This document shows positions 47,630 through 59,450 of a stretch of 60,000 bases of DNA, in pieces. Each line of letters opens with the position of its first letter. Positions within the stretch are counted from its first letter, which is position 1. The translations under genes were made by a program, and so were the position numbers. The stretch lies in contig NC_045138.2 of assembly GCF_008831285.2 (NCBI RefSeq), positions 23,905,934 through 23,965,933 on the forward strand, read 5' to 3'. This stretch comes from Nymphaea colorata. Taxonomy: Eukaryota; Streptophyta; Magnoliopsida; Nymphaeales; Nymphaeaceae. Below the pieces are notes generated by a model that ran no database searches, had not been told where the DNA came from, and saw only the letters and a program-made list of their open reading frames with translations.

Positions 47630-48954
47630 ACTGCACCGTGCAGGTCCTTTTTTTTTCTCAAGTATATATTGTTTTTCTGGACATAAATACAAAGAGATCT
47701 CTTTGGGGGATGTCATTTCTTGTTGAGGCCATAGCAACTCATCTATATAAGGATAATTAGCATGGAAGATGAGAATGATGTGTATCCTGCAAGTTAATCA
47801 TAAAGAAAAAGGAGAGATTTGATGTGCAATAAGGCGGGAATATTATGTATTCGAACAAAATCCCGGGCATTGTGCCGAAGTAGTACCTTTGGCATGGTTG
47901 CAGCTAGGTTGGCGGAGTGTGGAGATGGTGGTGGTCCATGTCTACCTTTAGTTAATGTGCCAGACAAGCCCTATTCAAATAATAGCATATGCAGCCGCCT
48001 AATCCACTCTTTTCTGTAATATGATGCATAAAAGTAAGTTTCTTAACTTGCTCATGTTTAATCATGTCCTTCCAATGCATAGGCAGTGTTTGCCCTTTCA
48101 ATGCATTTCATTGGGTAGCAGGGGAGGAAACCTTAATTTCATGCTTACATTTGGGTGGACCTGAGTTAAGTTATATGGGCAGCCCTACAAGGCCGAGTCA
48201 CTACCTTACGGACTTGGGTGGACTTGAGTGTTAACTATATATTTAGTGCTCCATAAAAAATAAAAACTTTCTGGTTCCGCCCTTGTTGGGATGTTGTGAT
48301 TGAACAGAGGTCCAAATGACTTATATATATATGTGTGTGTGTGGAGCCCTAGTCAGTTTAACTGTATTAGAGTCGGATATAAGTTGGCTACAAAGCTGGG
48401 AAACTTTATCTCTTCATTGGCACTTTGCTACAAATTTATTCAACAGGCTTTCACCAGCCTTGTGACACCTAGTCATGTGTTGGTACAGTATGGTCCAAAA
48501 TTTCCTGTAAACGCGCAAATTGGATGGTTATAGTACTGTTTCTGGAACCCATGGTATACGGTAATGGACCCACCCACACCGTCCACTTATCTAAACAGTA
48601 CACTTCCATAAGCTTCCAAATAAGGATGATGGAACCTGGCAGATGTCTGTGATCCAGTGAGAAGTAAGCAGTTTTCTCATATAATTACGTTCGCAGTCAT
48701 CTTCGCTTTTAGGGCAATGACGGCGCAGCTAGTAAGGTAAAAGTAAAACCAAGGCGCATCAATTGCGGGTTGGGGAACGTCCACAGTCATGGCAAAACAA
48801 AAAAATTATTTATATTACAACAAAATTTATTGATATCAGAAGTTTGCTGAGAAGACTAGGCTGTTTGATTCAAACAAACCAAACCATTTTCCTGCATATG
48901 AGAGATAGAGAAAGAGAGAGAGAGAAGACAATACCGGTCGACTTAGCATCCAAC
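47630..48954. other. Intergenic DNA without recognised genes
   Basis: Includes a fragment ending 'ctggttccgcccttg' at about 48262-48286, which belongs with similar ends at 16200-16225, 50108-50134 and 58867-58895. No coding signal. Confidence 0.5.
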
Positions 48955-49315
48955 AGTATGTTGGATTTAAAGCAGCGGAAGAACGACCTTGTTTAACTCT
49001 GCGCAGCAGGGTCACCAGCGGCGTCTCTGGGATGAGTGTCAGAGGCAGCATTTGTGACTAGGGAGCATTTCCGCGTTTGCTTCTGGGAGGCGACATCTCA
49101 AGATTAACCTTGAGTCTGAGATTAGCTAGGTTTTTATAGACCACCTCTCAGGGCTTCCCGATGCTCAGCAACGGCTACAACTAGAGGGAAGTAACGTAAA
49201 TCTATAAATTTCTTGATTTTTATTTAATTGTTTTAAAATAGTTTGTAAGTTTATCTCGTAATTGCGAGTGGGCCTGCTCGCAGTTACAAGATGAATGGAT
49301 AGAGCTCATGGTCAT
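48955..49315 (-). repeat. Promoter-like repeat, copy 1 (inverted relative to 59080-59450)
   Basis: On the minus strand it reads catcttgtaactgcgagcagg, a TATA box in ggtctataaaaacc (49129-49142), then agaagcaaac and gagacgccgctggtg. The same order occurs on the plus strand at 59080-59450. The TATA box and downstream GC-richer segment suggest a copied promoter or an LTR, but no LTR partner or coding was found. Confidence 0.6.
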
Positions 49316-49369
49316 TATCCAATGCGGCACCCCTCAACCCAAATCAACACTCCTCTTTACCATTAGGAT

Positions 49370-49445
49370 AGTGCCCAATAAGAATCGAACCGATTATGAG
49401 GTTATTACATGCTACCCAGCCTGACCGGTTGCACTACTCATCATT
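49370..49445 (-). repeat. Possible tRNA-derived SINE head
   Basis: On the minus strand agtgcaaccggtcaggctgg resembles an A-box region, and atcggttcgattcttat carries a good B box (GGTTCGATTC). It lies directly upstream of the promoter-like repeat at 48955-49315. Confidence 0.35.
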
Positions 49446-50593
49446 TAGAGAGAGAGAGAGAGAGAGAGCTGATTCGTTGAACATGAAAATGTGGAGTAGG
49501 CTAAGTTACTGTTTTTCTTTCTCCTTTTCTTTTTAATATGCATATATTGAGATGATATTTTGTTGATATTTTAAAGTTATAATGCAACAAGAAATCTACG
49601 TCGACTGTTGATTAGCATCTTAGCTAGGTAGGGTTAGAATACCCTAAGAATAACCTCCAAAAAATATGAGCAAAAGCAGCCAGATTTTCAGGGCTTTCAA
49701 GAATATTCATTTGAATAGATGGCGACAAGAAAACAGTCCAACAACAGCACTTTATGCATTACTCAATAACAATGGTAGGTCGGGTTTCCCTTTCCAATAT
49801 ATGTCCTGATTTGCTGCAGTTATGAGATGAGGACGCCGAATTTATATACAATAAATAATGTGGCTCCGGTTAAGGAAAAAATTTGGCATTCTTGTCCCAA
49901 GAGGGAACTTGCAGGCAGAGTTGCTTCCAGTGACCAGTTAGTACATCCATTTATTCTTGCGTGGGCCACTGCCCATGCTAACTCCTGAAATCTTACATTG
50001 TGATTAAGCTAGACCTACGTTCAGGTAGGCTCAGCCGCACACCCAGACTTCAGTCAATGCCCTGTAATCATTCATTCTCTTAAGAGATAGATCGGTTAGT
50101 GCCCCTCAGCAAAAATTTTCTGGTTCCGCCACTGTTTTCAGGCCCTTGTAAATCTCTCTTACTGTCACATTGCATTCAGTTTCAGCAGGTCCTCATCTAT
50201 TTTTCCTCACTGGCATTAATTGATGTTGGACGGTGGAAGACAGTAGCTGAGAAAACCATGCAAAGATGAAGGCATTTCTTATGGGTTTCTTCTGTTTAAA
50301 TTAAATTGGTGTTGTGAACACACAAACGTTGTTGTGGTACATTCGTGGAGAGAGAGATGCTGAAGCGACCTCATATTCAATGTGAAAATTAATATTAAAT
50401 GATGAAAATGTTTATCCCCTTTCTTTTTTTTCCTTGTTTTTCTCTTAGTCTTTGATCTGTAAAAAGTCAACGCCTACTTAAACTAATAATAGATGATGAA
50501 AATGCCCGGTCAACTTTTATTTTTGTTATTTAATATTAGTTAATACACTGATCTGAAAACGCCCAAGGATTGATATTGTTCATTATAGACACC

Positions 50594-50596
<3 letters not shown>

Positions 50597-50636
<40 letters not shown>
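50597..50636. repeat. (TA)n microsatellite
   Basis: 40 bases of TA. Confidence 0.95.
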
Positions 50637-50639
<3 letters not shown>

Positions 50640-50779
50640 CTTTGTGGGTGGTATAAATTCAAGGATCTGATCCCAACTTCCGATTATCTGGATCTAAATG
50701 TGGATCTAATTCACTAATCACTTATTCACAAGATGATAGGGATGCCAAAACGGTTTCTTGTTTATCCTGTAAGAAGATC

Positions 50780-52260
50780 AACCTCATCAAATTCTCTATG
50801 TACATAGAGCTATACTCACGAGAATTCCCCGACTCTCCGTTACCAAAACAAAAGAACAATTTAAAATATTTCCACTTATTTTAGTCCTTCGCAGGACAGG
50901 ATTATTTTTTTAAAATATTTTGATGCTTATGAAAGATAATGTCGTTAAGACTTTTAGAACAGGAATTTAAAAGAAGCGCAATTCGACATGTCAAGAAATC
51001 GGATTTGGCAACGAAAATTCACATGCATTCAACTAATAATCACACATAGTTAGGGTTTTCTTATTGAAATATCGATCAGATATCCAATTAATTGCATGTG
51101 AAAATTCTGATATGGTTTAATTTTCTGCATTCAAATTCCGATGTGAATCCAAATTTTGATCCAAATCAGGACCCGTACTTTGACATCTGCCTGACACAGA
51201 CTTGTAGCTTATAGTCTATGACATTGGTGTAAATTAAAATGGGCTGAGTCAAGCCAAATTGGTGGCAAATCAAATATGATTCATGGTACTCCAATACGTT
51301 GCTGCTAACCAGTGTAAAGTTCATTCCATGTACTTATTGTTTAAATTTTAAAAAAAAAACTTTCCTAATTATTATTAGTATTTTTAAAAATAAATTTAAT
51401 AATATTTTTGAGAACTAATTCATAAATATCGGTACTGCTAAATTGCCGAATCAGCCACTAAACCAAATAATTATTTTTTAAAAAAAAAACTTTCCTAATT
51501 ATTAATATTTTTTATCGGACCTTAAATCCATACTTTTTACAACATGGATTTGAAATCCACACTAGAGAGTTCAAGCTGAAATCTACAGTTTGCTAAAACT
51601 ATGAATTTCAACTCTCGGATCCCTTCGGACTTGAGATCCATGAGAAATCAAACGCAACCTTAGCGTCTAACCTCATTTTTTGCCATAATTACTCTCAATA
51701 GCAAGTGATTGCCAATTGGGATGAAAGCAAATGAATATGGAATCATCGCATATTCCTGCCACCAAGGAAACTGGGGGTTGCTATCATGCTCGCCGTCAAA
51801 AGGGTTCCACATTAAAGCTTCCCTTTTATATATTCCCTTCAAGTGTTTGTGTGTGTGTCTCCGACTTTAGGTGTCTTTGGAACATGATTCCCAAGAATGA
51901 ATTTGGTGTGGGTCTTGTCTTGTCTGCCATTAGAGCATGTCTAAGAGATTAAAAAAAAAGAAATACTTTATATATAAATATATCAATTACTATTGTATAT
52001 TGGTGAGTTGGGGAGCCACCATCTCATCTATATGTCAATATTTGAGTATGTCAGTTCAAGACATTCAGTCATCAAATTGGCTCCACTTACTCAAAAGTCC
52101 TTTATTTACAATGTCCTCATGCTTGGCAACATATTAATAATATTTCTGGATCCAAATTTTACAAAACATAGAAATACTTCTCAACTTACTGAACTGTTCT
52201 TTTCTTCTCTGTTTAATTCACATGTAAAACAATTAAGCATAGGGAGGAAACTAGGTTACA
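50780..52260 (-). repeat. Paralogous flank block C (downstream of the kinase pseudogene)
   Basis: Read on the minus strand this region follows the pseudogene. It matches block A over 34400-35460, with words aaatttggatc, gaaatattattaatatgttg, ggacttttgagtaagtgg, and later ccgatttcttgacatgt. It also matches block B (gatgactgaatgt, ggtggctcccc, ggcagacaagaca, gaatatataaaag). The TATA-like word is at 51821-51835. The extent is judged by eye and the match is patchy between 51200 and 51650. Confidence 0.75.
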
Positions 52261-52562
52261 GTAAGATTTGTTTGGCAAAAAGAACAATATGTTAACAATG
52301 AACAGTTACAAATTATTTTGTTTGCTACCCTTCTCTTATTGTTGTTTTTTAGTTTTTTTTTTTTCATTTTTCGATTTGATGATAGTTTTTTTCTTATTTG
52401 TTGTTGTTGATAGAGAAAGAGGCAGATTATTGGCCAGCCAACATCATGAAAAAGGAAGGAAAGTCTCCTGTTGATGAAGACAACTCCGCCCGCACGAGCC
52501 GTCTCGAAAATATTTGCCTTTCTTTCGTCTATGTACAAAGTTTTCCGTACGTATCACAGTTG

Positions 52563-53855
52563 TCAGAATTCGGGTAAGCCGGGTTCCGGCCGTCGGGAAG
52601 ACGGTGACGGTGACGGTGACAGAGAAGGCGTACGGCTACTGGTGCGTTGCGCTTCCTGAAGGACTCACTGATGTCGACTTGTTCTTCTAGGCTGCTGCTC
52701 GACGATAAACGGCGTTCTAGGGATGTCGGCCATCCTCTCCCAGTCCAGTCCCCGGAAGAACTCATGCCGTTTCACCTCGAATGCGCCGCCGGAACCGAGC
52801 CGGCGTGCTGGGTCATTCTCCAGCAGCCGGGATATGAGGTCCCGGAGAGAGGCGGCCGCCTCGGTGGCTGGCCCGACGAATGATGGCGCCCGAGTGAGGA
52901 CGTTCCGGAACGTCTCCTTCCGGTTCGTCCCGCGGAAGGGCGTCCGGCCGTATAACATCTCGTAGGCGAAGACCCCGAGCGCGCACCAGTCGACCGCAAA
53001 TGCGTGGCCGCGGCCTCGCACGACCTCCGGAGCGACGTACTCCTCGGTGCCCACGAACGAGTTGGTGCACTCTACCTCGCAGGGTGGTGCGGCCACGCGC
53101 GGCACCACTGTGCTTCGCGTCCTTGCCGCAGCTTCCACCGTCGGCGTCACCTTCGCCTAAGCCGTGGCCACCAGCCTCGTCAGGCTTCTGTAGTGGCCCC
53201 TTGTCGTCTTCTTCTTCTTCTGCCTCTTAGTAACGCCTGTCATTATTATTGCCATGGCTGTTAATCATCTCGGCGGCGCCGTGAATGTTCTTATCTGGGG
53301 GATGGCGTGGACGAGATCGGCGGTCGAAAGCGGGAGCATCTTGCGGGAGCATCTTGGAGAGATCGAAGTCGGCGAGCATGATGTGGCCCGACTCTTGGAT
53401 GAGGACGTTCTCTGGCTTGAGGTCGAGGTAGACGACGCGGTGAACGTGGAGGTACTCGAGGGCGAGAAGGAGCTCGGCGAGGTAGAAGCGGATGACGGAG
53501 GGGGAGAAAACGCCGGACTGGAGCTGACGGAGGGCGTTGAGGTGGCGGCCTGGGCAGAAGGGGATGCCCAGCTGGAGAAGCCATTGGGTCGTCGGCGTCC
53601 AAGGCGGCAAGGAGGGAAGGGAGGAAAGGGATGTGGAGGTTGGAGAGGATGTCGACCTCCCAGCGGGCTCGGCTGGCAGCATCGAATTTACCCTTGAGCG
53701 TCGACTTGTCCACGACTTTTATGGCGAAAGGAGAAGAGAAGGAGGAGGAAAGGGCAGAATTAGTGTCGCCGTCGGTGGTGGTGGCGAGGAAAACGGTGCC
53801 GAGAGCTCCCCGGCCTAAAACCTTGCGGGCAACCAGCGTGTTCAAGGTTGGACAT
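52563..53855 (-). pseudogene. UCN-like AGC-VIII kinase pseudogene, inverted copy
   Basis: Homologous along its whole length to the intact kinase at 42296-43597 but on the other strand. The ancestral ATG is at 53855. An 8-base loss just after it shifts the frame. Further frame changes occur near 53590, near 53236 (two bases lost) and near 52680. A TAG at 53157-53159 stands in frame in the basic insertion. The catalytic loop reads YLDLKPEN (Arg to Leu, codon at 53425-53427), and the Trp after VDW in VDWWALG is Cys. LGRGALGTV, FAIK, DFD and SFVGTEEYVAPE are still recognisable. Homology extends about 130 bases upstream of the ATG and about 60 past the stop, so it arose by DNA duplication, not by retroposition of an mRNA (both are intronless, so this rests on the flanks). 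Confidence 0.93.
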
Positions 53856-54015
53856 TGTTGGGGAGGCGAAGGGGGAGGAAGACGGAAAAGAAAAAAAATA
53901 GGCGGACGGTTAAGGGAGAGATTTGTGGGGGATTTCTCGATGGTGCTTCCAGAAGTCACCGGCGGTCTGTCGTCGTATTCCACACCGCCGCGCCACCTCA
54001 TATAGAAAATACCCA

Positions 54016-54568
54016 CATATATATATATATATATATAAAAGATAAAACCGAGAAAGCCGAATCCATTAAAATTTATATTTTTTTATGTGATCTAACCTTA
54101 TAAATAAATAAATATGAATACCTTTTCATATGTATTAGTAATGTATTTCTTTTATATTATAATATATAAATTATAATTAATGTCTAAAAGTAAAAGAGTG
54201 AGTTAGGCGGGGGCACGTCGGGTAGCTTGTGTGGCGCACAACTTATTGGTGCATGCGCAGCACCACCATTTATATAATATAATCTCCACACTCACTATGC
54301 TAACCTAAGCTAGCCTAGCAAGAAAATGGCGAGCACATTCCGGGATTCTCCTTGAATAAAGTCATTGCACATCCAAAACTCTCTTTTTCTGAACCAATAA
54401 CACTCATTGATCCCCCATCTTCCATGCGTTGCCAAACTTTCTGCGCGTCCCTGCAAAAACTTTCCAAAGCTTTTCGAATGATTGATGAAGGGGTTTAGTG
54501 ACTGGTGAATTCCTTCATCCGGTTCTTCACTCACGTCCTCCTAAATTTGAGAAAGTATCTTTAGGGCC

Positions 54569-54590
<22 letters not shown>
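54016..54590. other. Upstream flank of the kinase pseudogene
   Basis: A short TA run at about 54016-54038, AT-rich sequence, then the segment shared with 36190-36470. The conserved leader of the pseudogene ends near 54005. Confidence 0.6.

Positions 54591-54611
<21 letters not shown>
54572..54611. repeat. (GA)n microsatellite
   Basis: 40 bases of GA directly after the segment shared with 36190-36470. Confidence 0.95.
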
Positions 54612-54614
<3 letters not shown>

Positions 54615-56670
54615 TCACTAGAGATAAAAAAAATTATTGAAGAAACAACAAGATATTTTTTCTTTTGTCCTTTTCAAAGGATCAAAAAATAAAGCAGTGG
54701 TTGATATATTCAAGATAATTATGTAATTATAAAATACCATATCAATTCATCCTATTTCGTCATTGGAGATATGATATAGTTTGGAAGGATGAACAAAATA
54801 TGGACAGCTCTAATAAGATCTCATTCTTAAACCAAAGCTCAACTTTAAAGGGATTCATGCAATTGGTAGGGTGAAAGCTGGTAAGTGTCCAGTTTTAGTT
54901 TCAAATTCTCATTGCATCAATTTTTTGTGTTGTAAAATGAAGTGCACTGATATGCAAGTTGAAGCATAACGAGTATGTTACCCAATGCACCGAAAGCAGC
55001 CCTAAACTCTAAAAAAAATGAGAGAGAAAAAGGGAGGTTTCAACCTTTATTTGTGTGGTCGGATGACCCTCTTGCTCACTCACCAGACTTATCACAAGAA
55101 ACCAAAAAGAGATAAAGAGAGAACGAGTCCTCTAATCACCACTTCATACTTTTGAATGTAAACTATGAACTTAATTACTTGGATCCATATTTGGATTGAA
55201 GAAGCTTCCCAATGCATTTGTACTCCATGAAGTTGTGCCTTCGTATAAATTTGGGGGGAGCCCAATTAGGTCGGATCTTGTAGATATGGATCCACATTGA
55301 GACCAATCCATTTATATCCCTAGAAACGTAAGGTAGAAATAAAGATAATTAGGTCATGTAGAAGAGTCAATGATATCTCCAAACTAGGGAAATATGTAGG
55401 TCTGATGGCCGATCTAAATCTGACCCAATTCAATATTAGCTATATACTTTTAAAGCCAAATTCCAATTAATTAAAGAAAATGCAGCCCTAGATACTAAAT
55501 TAACTTAAATACTGGGTCTTTCAATCATTGATCAGTTTGTGATTCATTTTCCCGTCGGAGTAAGATCCATAATTGGTATGGCACAACCATACTTGGATTG
55601 AGACAATATCGGGGTTTCACTCAAATATTCAAACAATCTTCACACTGCAGGAATTGGTTTATTTTGTACTCACTCCCTTGAATCATTAGATATCAACTTA
55701 CTTTTTAAAAGAAAATTATACATTGAAATAGAAATCATTAAAAGGAAACATATATTTTAAAACAATAATGTATTGGTATGATGTGCCAAAGTGCTGTCAG
55801 GTAATTGACGCCCATAAACTGCACAATCTTTTCCTAAAGGGAAAGAAAGTTAACTCTAGATGTTCACCGCATATGATACCCATTATTTCAAGATGAACTT
55901 TATATCTTCCACAAAATACCTGCTGTTGGGTAGGCCTCATTCCTGTTATTACAAGAGAAATCAACCTTAGAGTCAAGCAAACCATCTTTGCACTGGATTC
56001 ATGCACTTGGAAATTTCTTGGGCAACTAAACATGTCCTGTACAATGATAAAGAAAAAAAAACATGAAATCGAAAGGCAAGGCATAAGTTCTTACTCGTCT
56101 TCCTTGTTTTATGGAAAGTGACGACTGAACCTTCCCCCTAGATCTACTCATTCAGTTTGTCATTATAAGTTTCACATATTCAGTTTGTCATTATAACCTC
56201 TACATGCTTTCTTTTCCATGTCGAACGGGACAATTAAGATTTTGGTAGTATTTAATTGGCAAAGCATAACAAAGTCTTTGCAGTTTTTATTGCAAATTCT
56301 CCAAGATATTAAGCCAATTGAGATATTTGTCTTTTTACATATTTGTCATTATAAGTTATGTTTTTTATATGCTTCAATAGAGTATATTCATTTAAGACAA
56401 GATGCATTGACAAAAGATATTTGTTTTTGTTTAGAATACAAGAAATTGAAATAAGCCAAAAGCATGTAATCACTTCATAATTATAGTTAAAAGTAAGTCA
56501 TTTGGATTGGTTCTGATCTAAAAAATACACAGGTGTGTCCAAATACCCATTTCAAGGTGTAGGTATGCCAATGGTTTATAACCAACCTATTTAAATTTAT
56601 TCATGCTTATACTATCAGTACAACAAATATTATATTTACTAACAGACTGCTAGGGTCGGTTTGCAATCGA

Positions 56671-56953
56671 TTCCTAGATCTTGCACTACACCAAACAAGT
56701 TGTTTCATATGAACACTCTTACTCAGACTCCCATAAATTGGGAATAAAAGCTGCTTGAAACCATTTCTAGGGAAATCTTTTCCCCCTTTTACAAATTCCT
56801 TCATTTGGGTCCTTTCCTAGCGATCCGATCAATTCCTAAATCTTGCACTACAACAAACAAGTTGTTTCGTAGGAACACTTTTCCTCAAAGTCCCATTAAT
56901 TGGGAATAAAAGCTGCTTGAAATCATTTCTAGGAAAATCTTTCTTTCCTAGTG
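56671..56953. repeat. Tandem duplication, offset 162 bp
   Basis: ttcctagatcttgcactaca at 56671 returns as ttcctaaatcttgcactaca at 56833. Both are followed by aacaagttgtttc and by gggaataaaagctgcttga. The copies are about 125 bp long with a short spacer. Confidence 0.85.
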
Positions 56954-58724
56954 ATCTTCTCCGTTGTTCTCTTTCATCTTCATAAGACCATTAGGTTTCA
57001 CCATTCACCTATATAGTTAGGTCAGCTGTAAAACCAATACAACCATGCGATTAGCTTTACAACCACTCTTCCTCATGATGTAGCAATTCTTTCTACAACA
57101 TCAGCTCATCTTACTCTGCATCCATTAGCTTTACAACCACTCTTCCTCATTTTCCCTTTTGTATCTTGTTGTCTATGCTTATCATGTCATTATCAGTTTT
57201 AATATCACCTGATTTTTCATATCATGCTGACTTGTTTGAAAATGAGTAGTAGTTATGATTCCCTTCCTCCAATTCAATGAAATGGGGGCATAACATGTTC
57301 ATATTAATTGCATAACATGTCCCTATCATTTTTGTATCATCTAGGATGACAATGCAAAAATTGGAAGCATATGTAATTGTTGTTCCTATGGTTTTTAAAA
57401 TCCAATGAGCCAAAAATTTATGAGTAATGTATTCTTTGCGTCCTTGTATATGAATCTCATATTTGGAGAAGAAAATGGACATAGGTTTGTAGTGAATATT
57501 ATAAACCTTAAATAATTTTTTTTTTCTTTAGGAAAAGATAATCCTTGACTATGTTGTAGAACAATTTTTGTGTGAATATGGTTATGCGAAATAGTCTTAT
57601 CTTTTGTAAACTGCTAAAACATATGAATTCTTCCTTCTGAAATTAGAGGTATTACACTAACTAAATAACTATATGTCATAACCTTGATTTTCCTTCCCAG
57701 ATTACTTTCCCAAACTTAAAATCACAATTAACACATCTCAGTTCAGTCGTCATTACAAGATTTTTGATATTGTAAAAATGTGATTTCTTCATGATAACAT
57801 TCATCCTCTGCTTTCTTTTGTCTTATTTGTTTATGTTTTGATTAATCATTTTTCCCCAATCATCATTTTTCATCCGTGTGGATTTCATCATCCTTTTCCA
57901 TGGCAATTGAAGTCATGATTATATGAGAGAGAGAGGGAGAGAGAGTGTGTAACACCCCAAACTAGGCCACATTTATTCTTTTACTTTTGTTATATATGTT
58001 GGTGATTTAGTGCAGTCTAATGCAAGTCCATAACACTTATGTAATTAACATATAACATGACCTATCCTAAATGGATATAGACTATATAAGCTAGGTACTA
58101 GGGTGACCAGCTAATCTGATAATTGTCTACATAATTAGTGCATGGCTCGATCTTTCCTAAGTAGATAAAGGCTCTAAGGATCCTATATCAGAACTATGGA
58201 ATACATCAGCAATATCACATGTATATATGAGATTGAATAGACTTTAGATATTTACATTGTTAGCCCCAAGATGCACTAAACCAGTCCTTGAACCTTAAGA
58301 ATCTATTTACAACATCAAAACTAAAACACAACCAAAATCATAATTGTGCGCACCTGTATGCGTCACAGATTTTGACTGTGTTGCCAAGTCTCAACTGTAT
58401 TTAAACTTTAAAATGGTGATTATACAACTATACTTTCTCAATTTGATTTGTATTAAACGAGTTCTTCTATGTCTAGGACTAATCAACCGCAATATATATG
58501 AAGAAAATATGGGCATCATGTACCAGTTACAATAAACAAGCTTAGGTTAGCCAAACATAAACATGATTCACATGAGCGTATCAACTTCAGTTAGATTTTG
58601 ACCCTTAATCCTACAAGGCACAATCACCCGACCATGTTTTTAATTATTTATTCATGTTATTTCATTATTACCCTGCTGCAGTAGTAACTCCTACTAGAAC
58701 ATCACAACATAAGTGGTGCAGGCT

Positions 58725-58895
58725 CCCATCATCCTTGGCCCCCCTCAGATTTTAAAAACTTTAAAATTTTATATGTAAATTAAAAAAATAGTTTAATATA
58801 TATATATAATTTTGAATTTTTTTATTTTGGCCCCCGTTAAAATTTTGAAAATATAGATTGGCCCCTGCGACAAAAAAATTCAGGCTCCGCCCTTG
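58725..58895. repeat. AT-rich dispersed repeat ending in ggctccgcccttg
   Basis: Starts near ggcccccctcagatttta and ends aattcaggctccgcccttg. Related fragments occur at 16137-16225, 16850-17040, 33870-34025, 48080-48290 and 50100-50134. Confidence 0.55.
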
Positions 58896-59079
58896 ATTAT
58901 ACGACTACTGTTTAAAGTTGTGTCTCGCGTAATGGTAACAAAGTACTGTTTAAATATTACTTGTAATTAGCACATAATATGTCATATTCAACAATTTAAA
59001 TAAAATGAAACTATATATGAGTAACTTTAATACTCATCATGCATTTAATACATGTTAATTCCATCTATTTGTTGGATAG

Positions 59080-59450
59080 TGGCCTTGAACCCTATCTCTA
59101 CATCTTGTAACTGCAAGAAGGCCCACTTGAAGTTACAAGATTAAATAAGAAAAACTGCCCATCAATCTCTCTGGTCATAACTGTCCATTGCTGGGCATAG
59201 GGAAACCCTAGGAGGCGGTCTATAAAAGCTCAGCTTATCTTATGCTTAGGGTTAATCGAGAGATTACCCAAGCCGGAGTCACCTAGAAGCAAACCCGTAA
59301 ATAACCTATGTAAGGTTTTGGTCTCTTCTTCTTCTTCTTCTTCCAACACTTGGTGTGATGTTGCTGCTGCCTCACAAAGGAGACGCCGCTGGTGGGGAGA
59401 CTCTAAGCCTATCACAGACAAGACACCATTCCGCTGCATAAGTTTCAACA
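59080..59450 (+). repeat. Promoter-like repeat, copy 2
   Basis: Contains catcttgtaactgcaagaag, aaaccctagg (a telo-box-like AAACCCTA), a TATA box in ggtctataaaagc (59217-59229), ctagaagcaaac, a CTT microsatellite and gagacgccgctggtg. It matches 48955-49315 in inverted orientation. A gene could start downstream, but no convincing coding exon is visible before the window ends. Confidence 0.6.

Larger units (their letters stand above)
54612..59079. other. AT-rich intergenic DNA, no gene recognised
   Basis: The frames present are short and lack coding character. The region contains the duplication at 56671-56953, a short duplicated word attagctttacaaccactc at 57049 and about 57125, and an AT-rich repeat fragment at 58725-58895 ending in ggctccgcccttg. 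Confidence 0.5.

Noticed and set aside
53004-54005. Plus-strand frames over the kinase pseudogene
   Set aside because: Antisense shadows of GC-rich former coding sequence.
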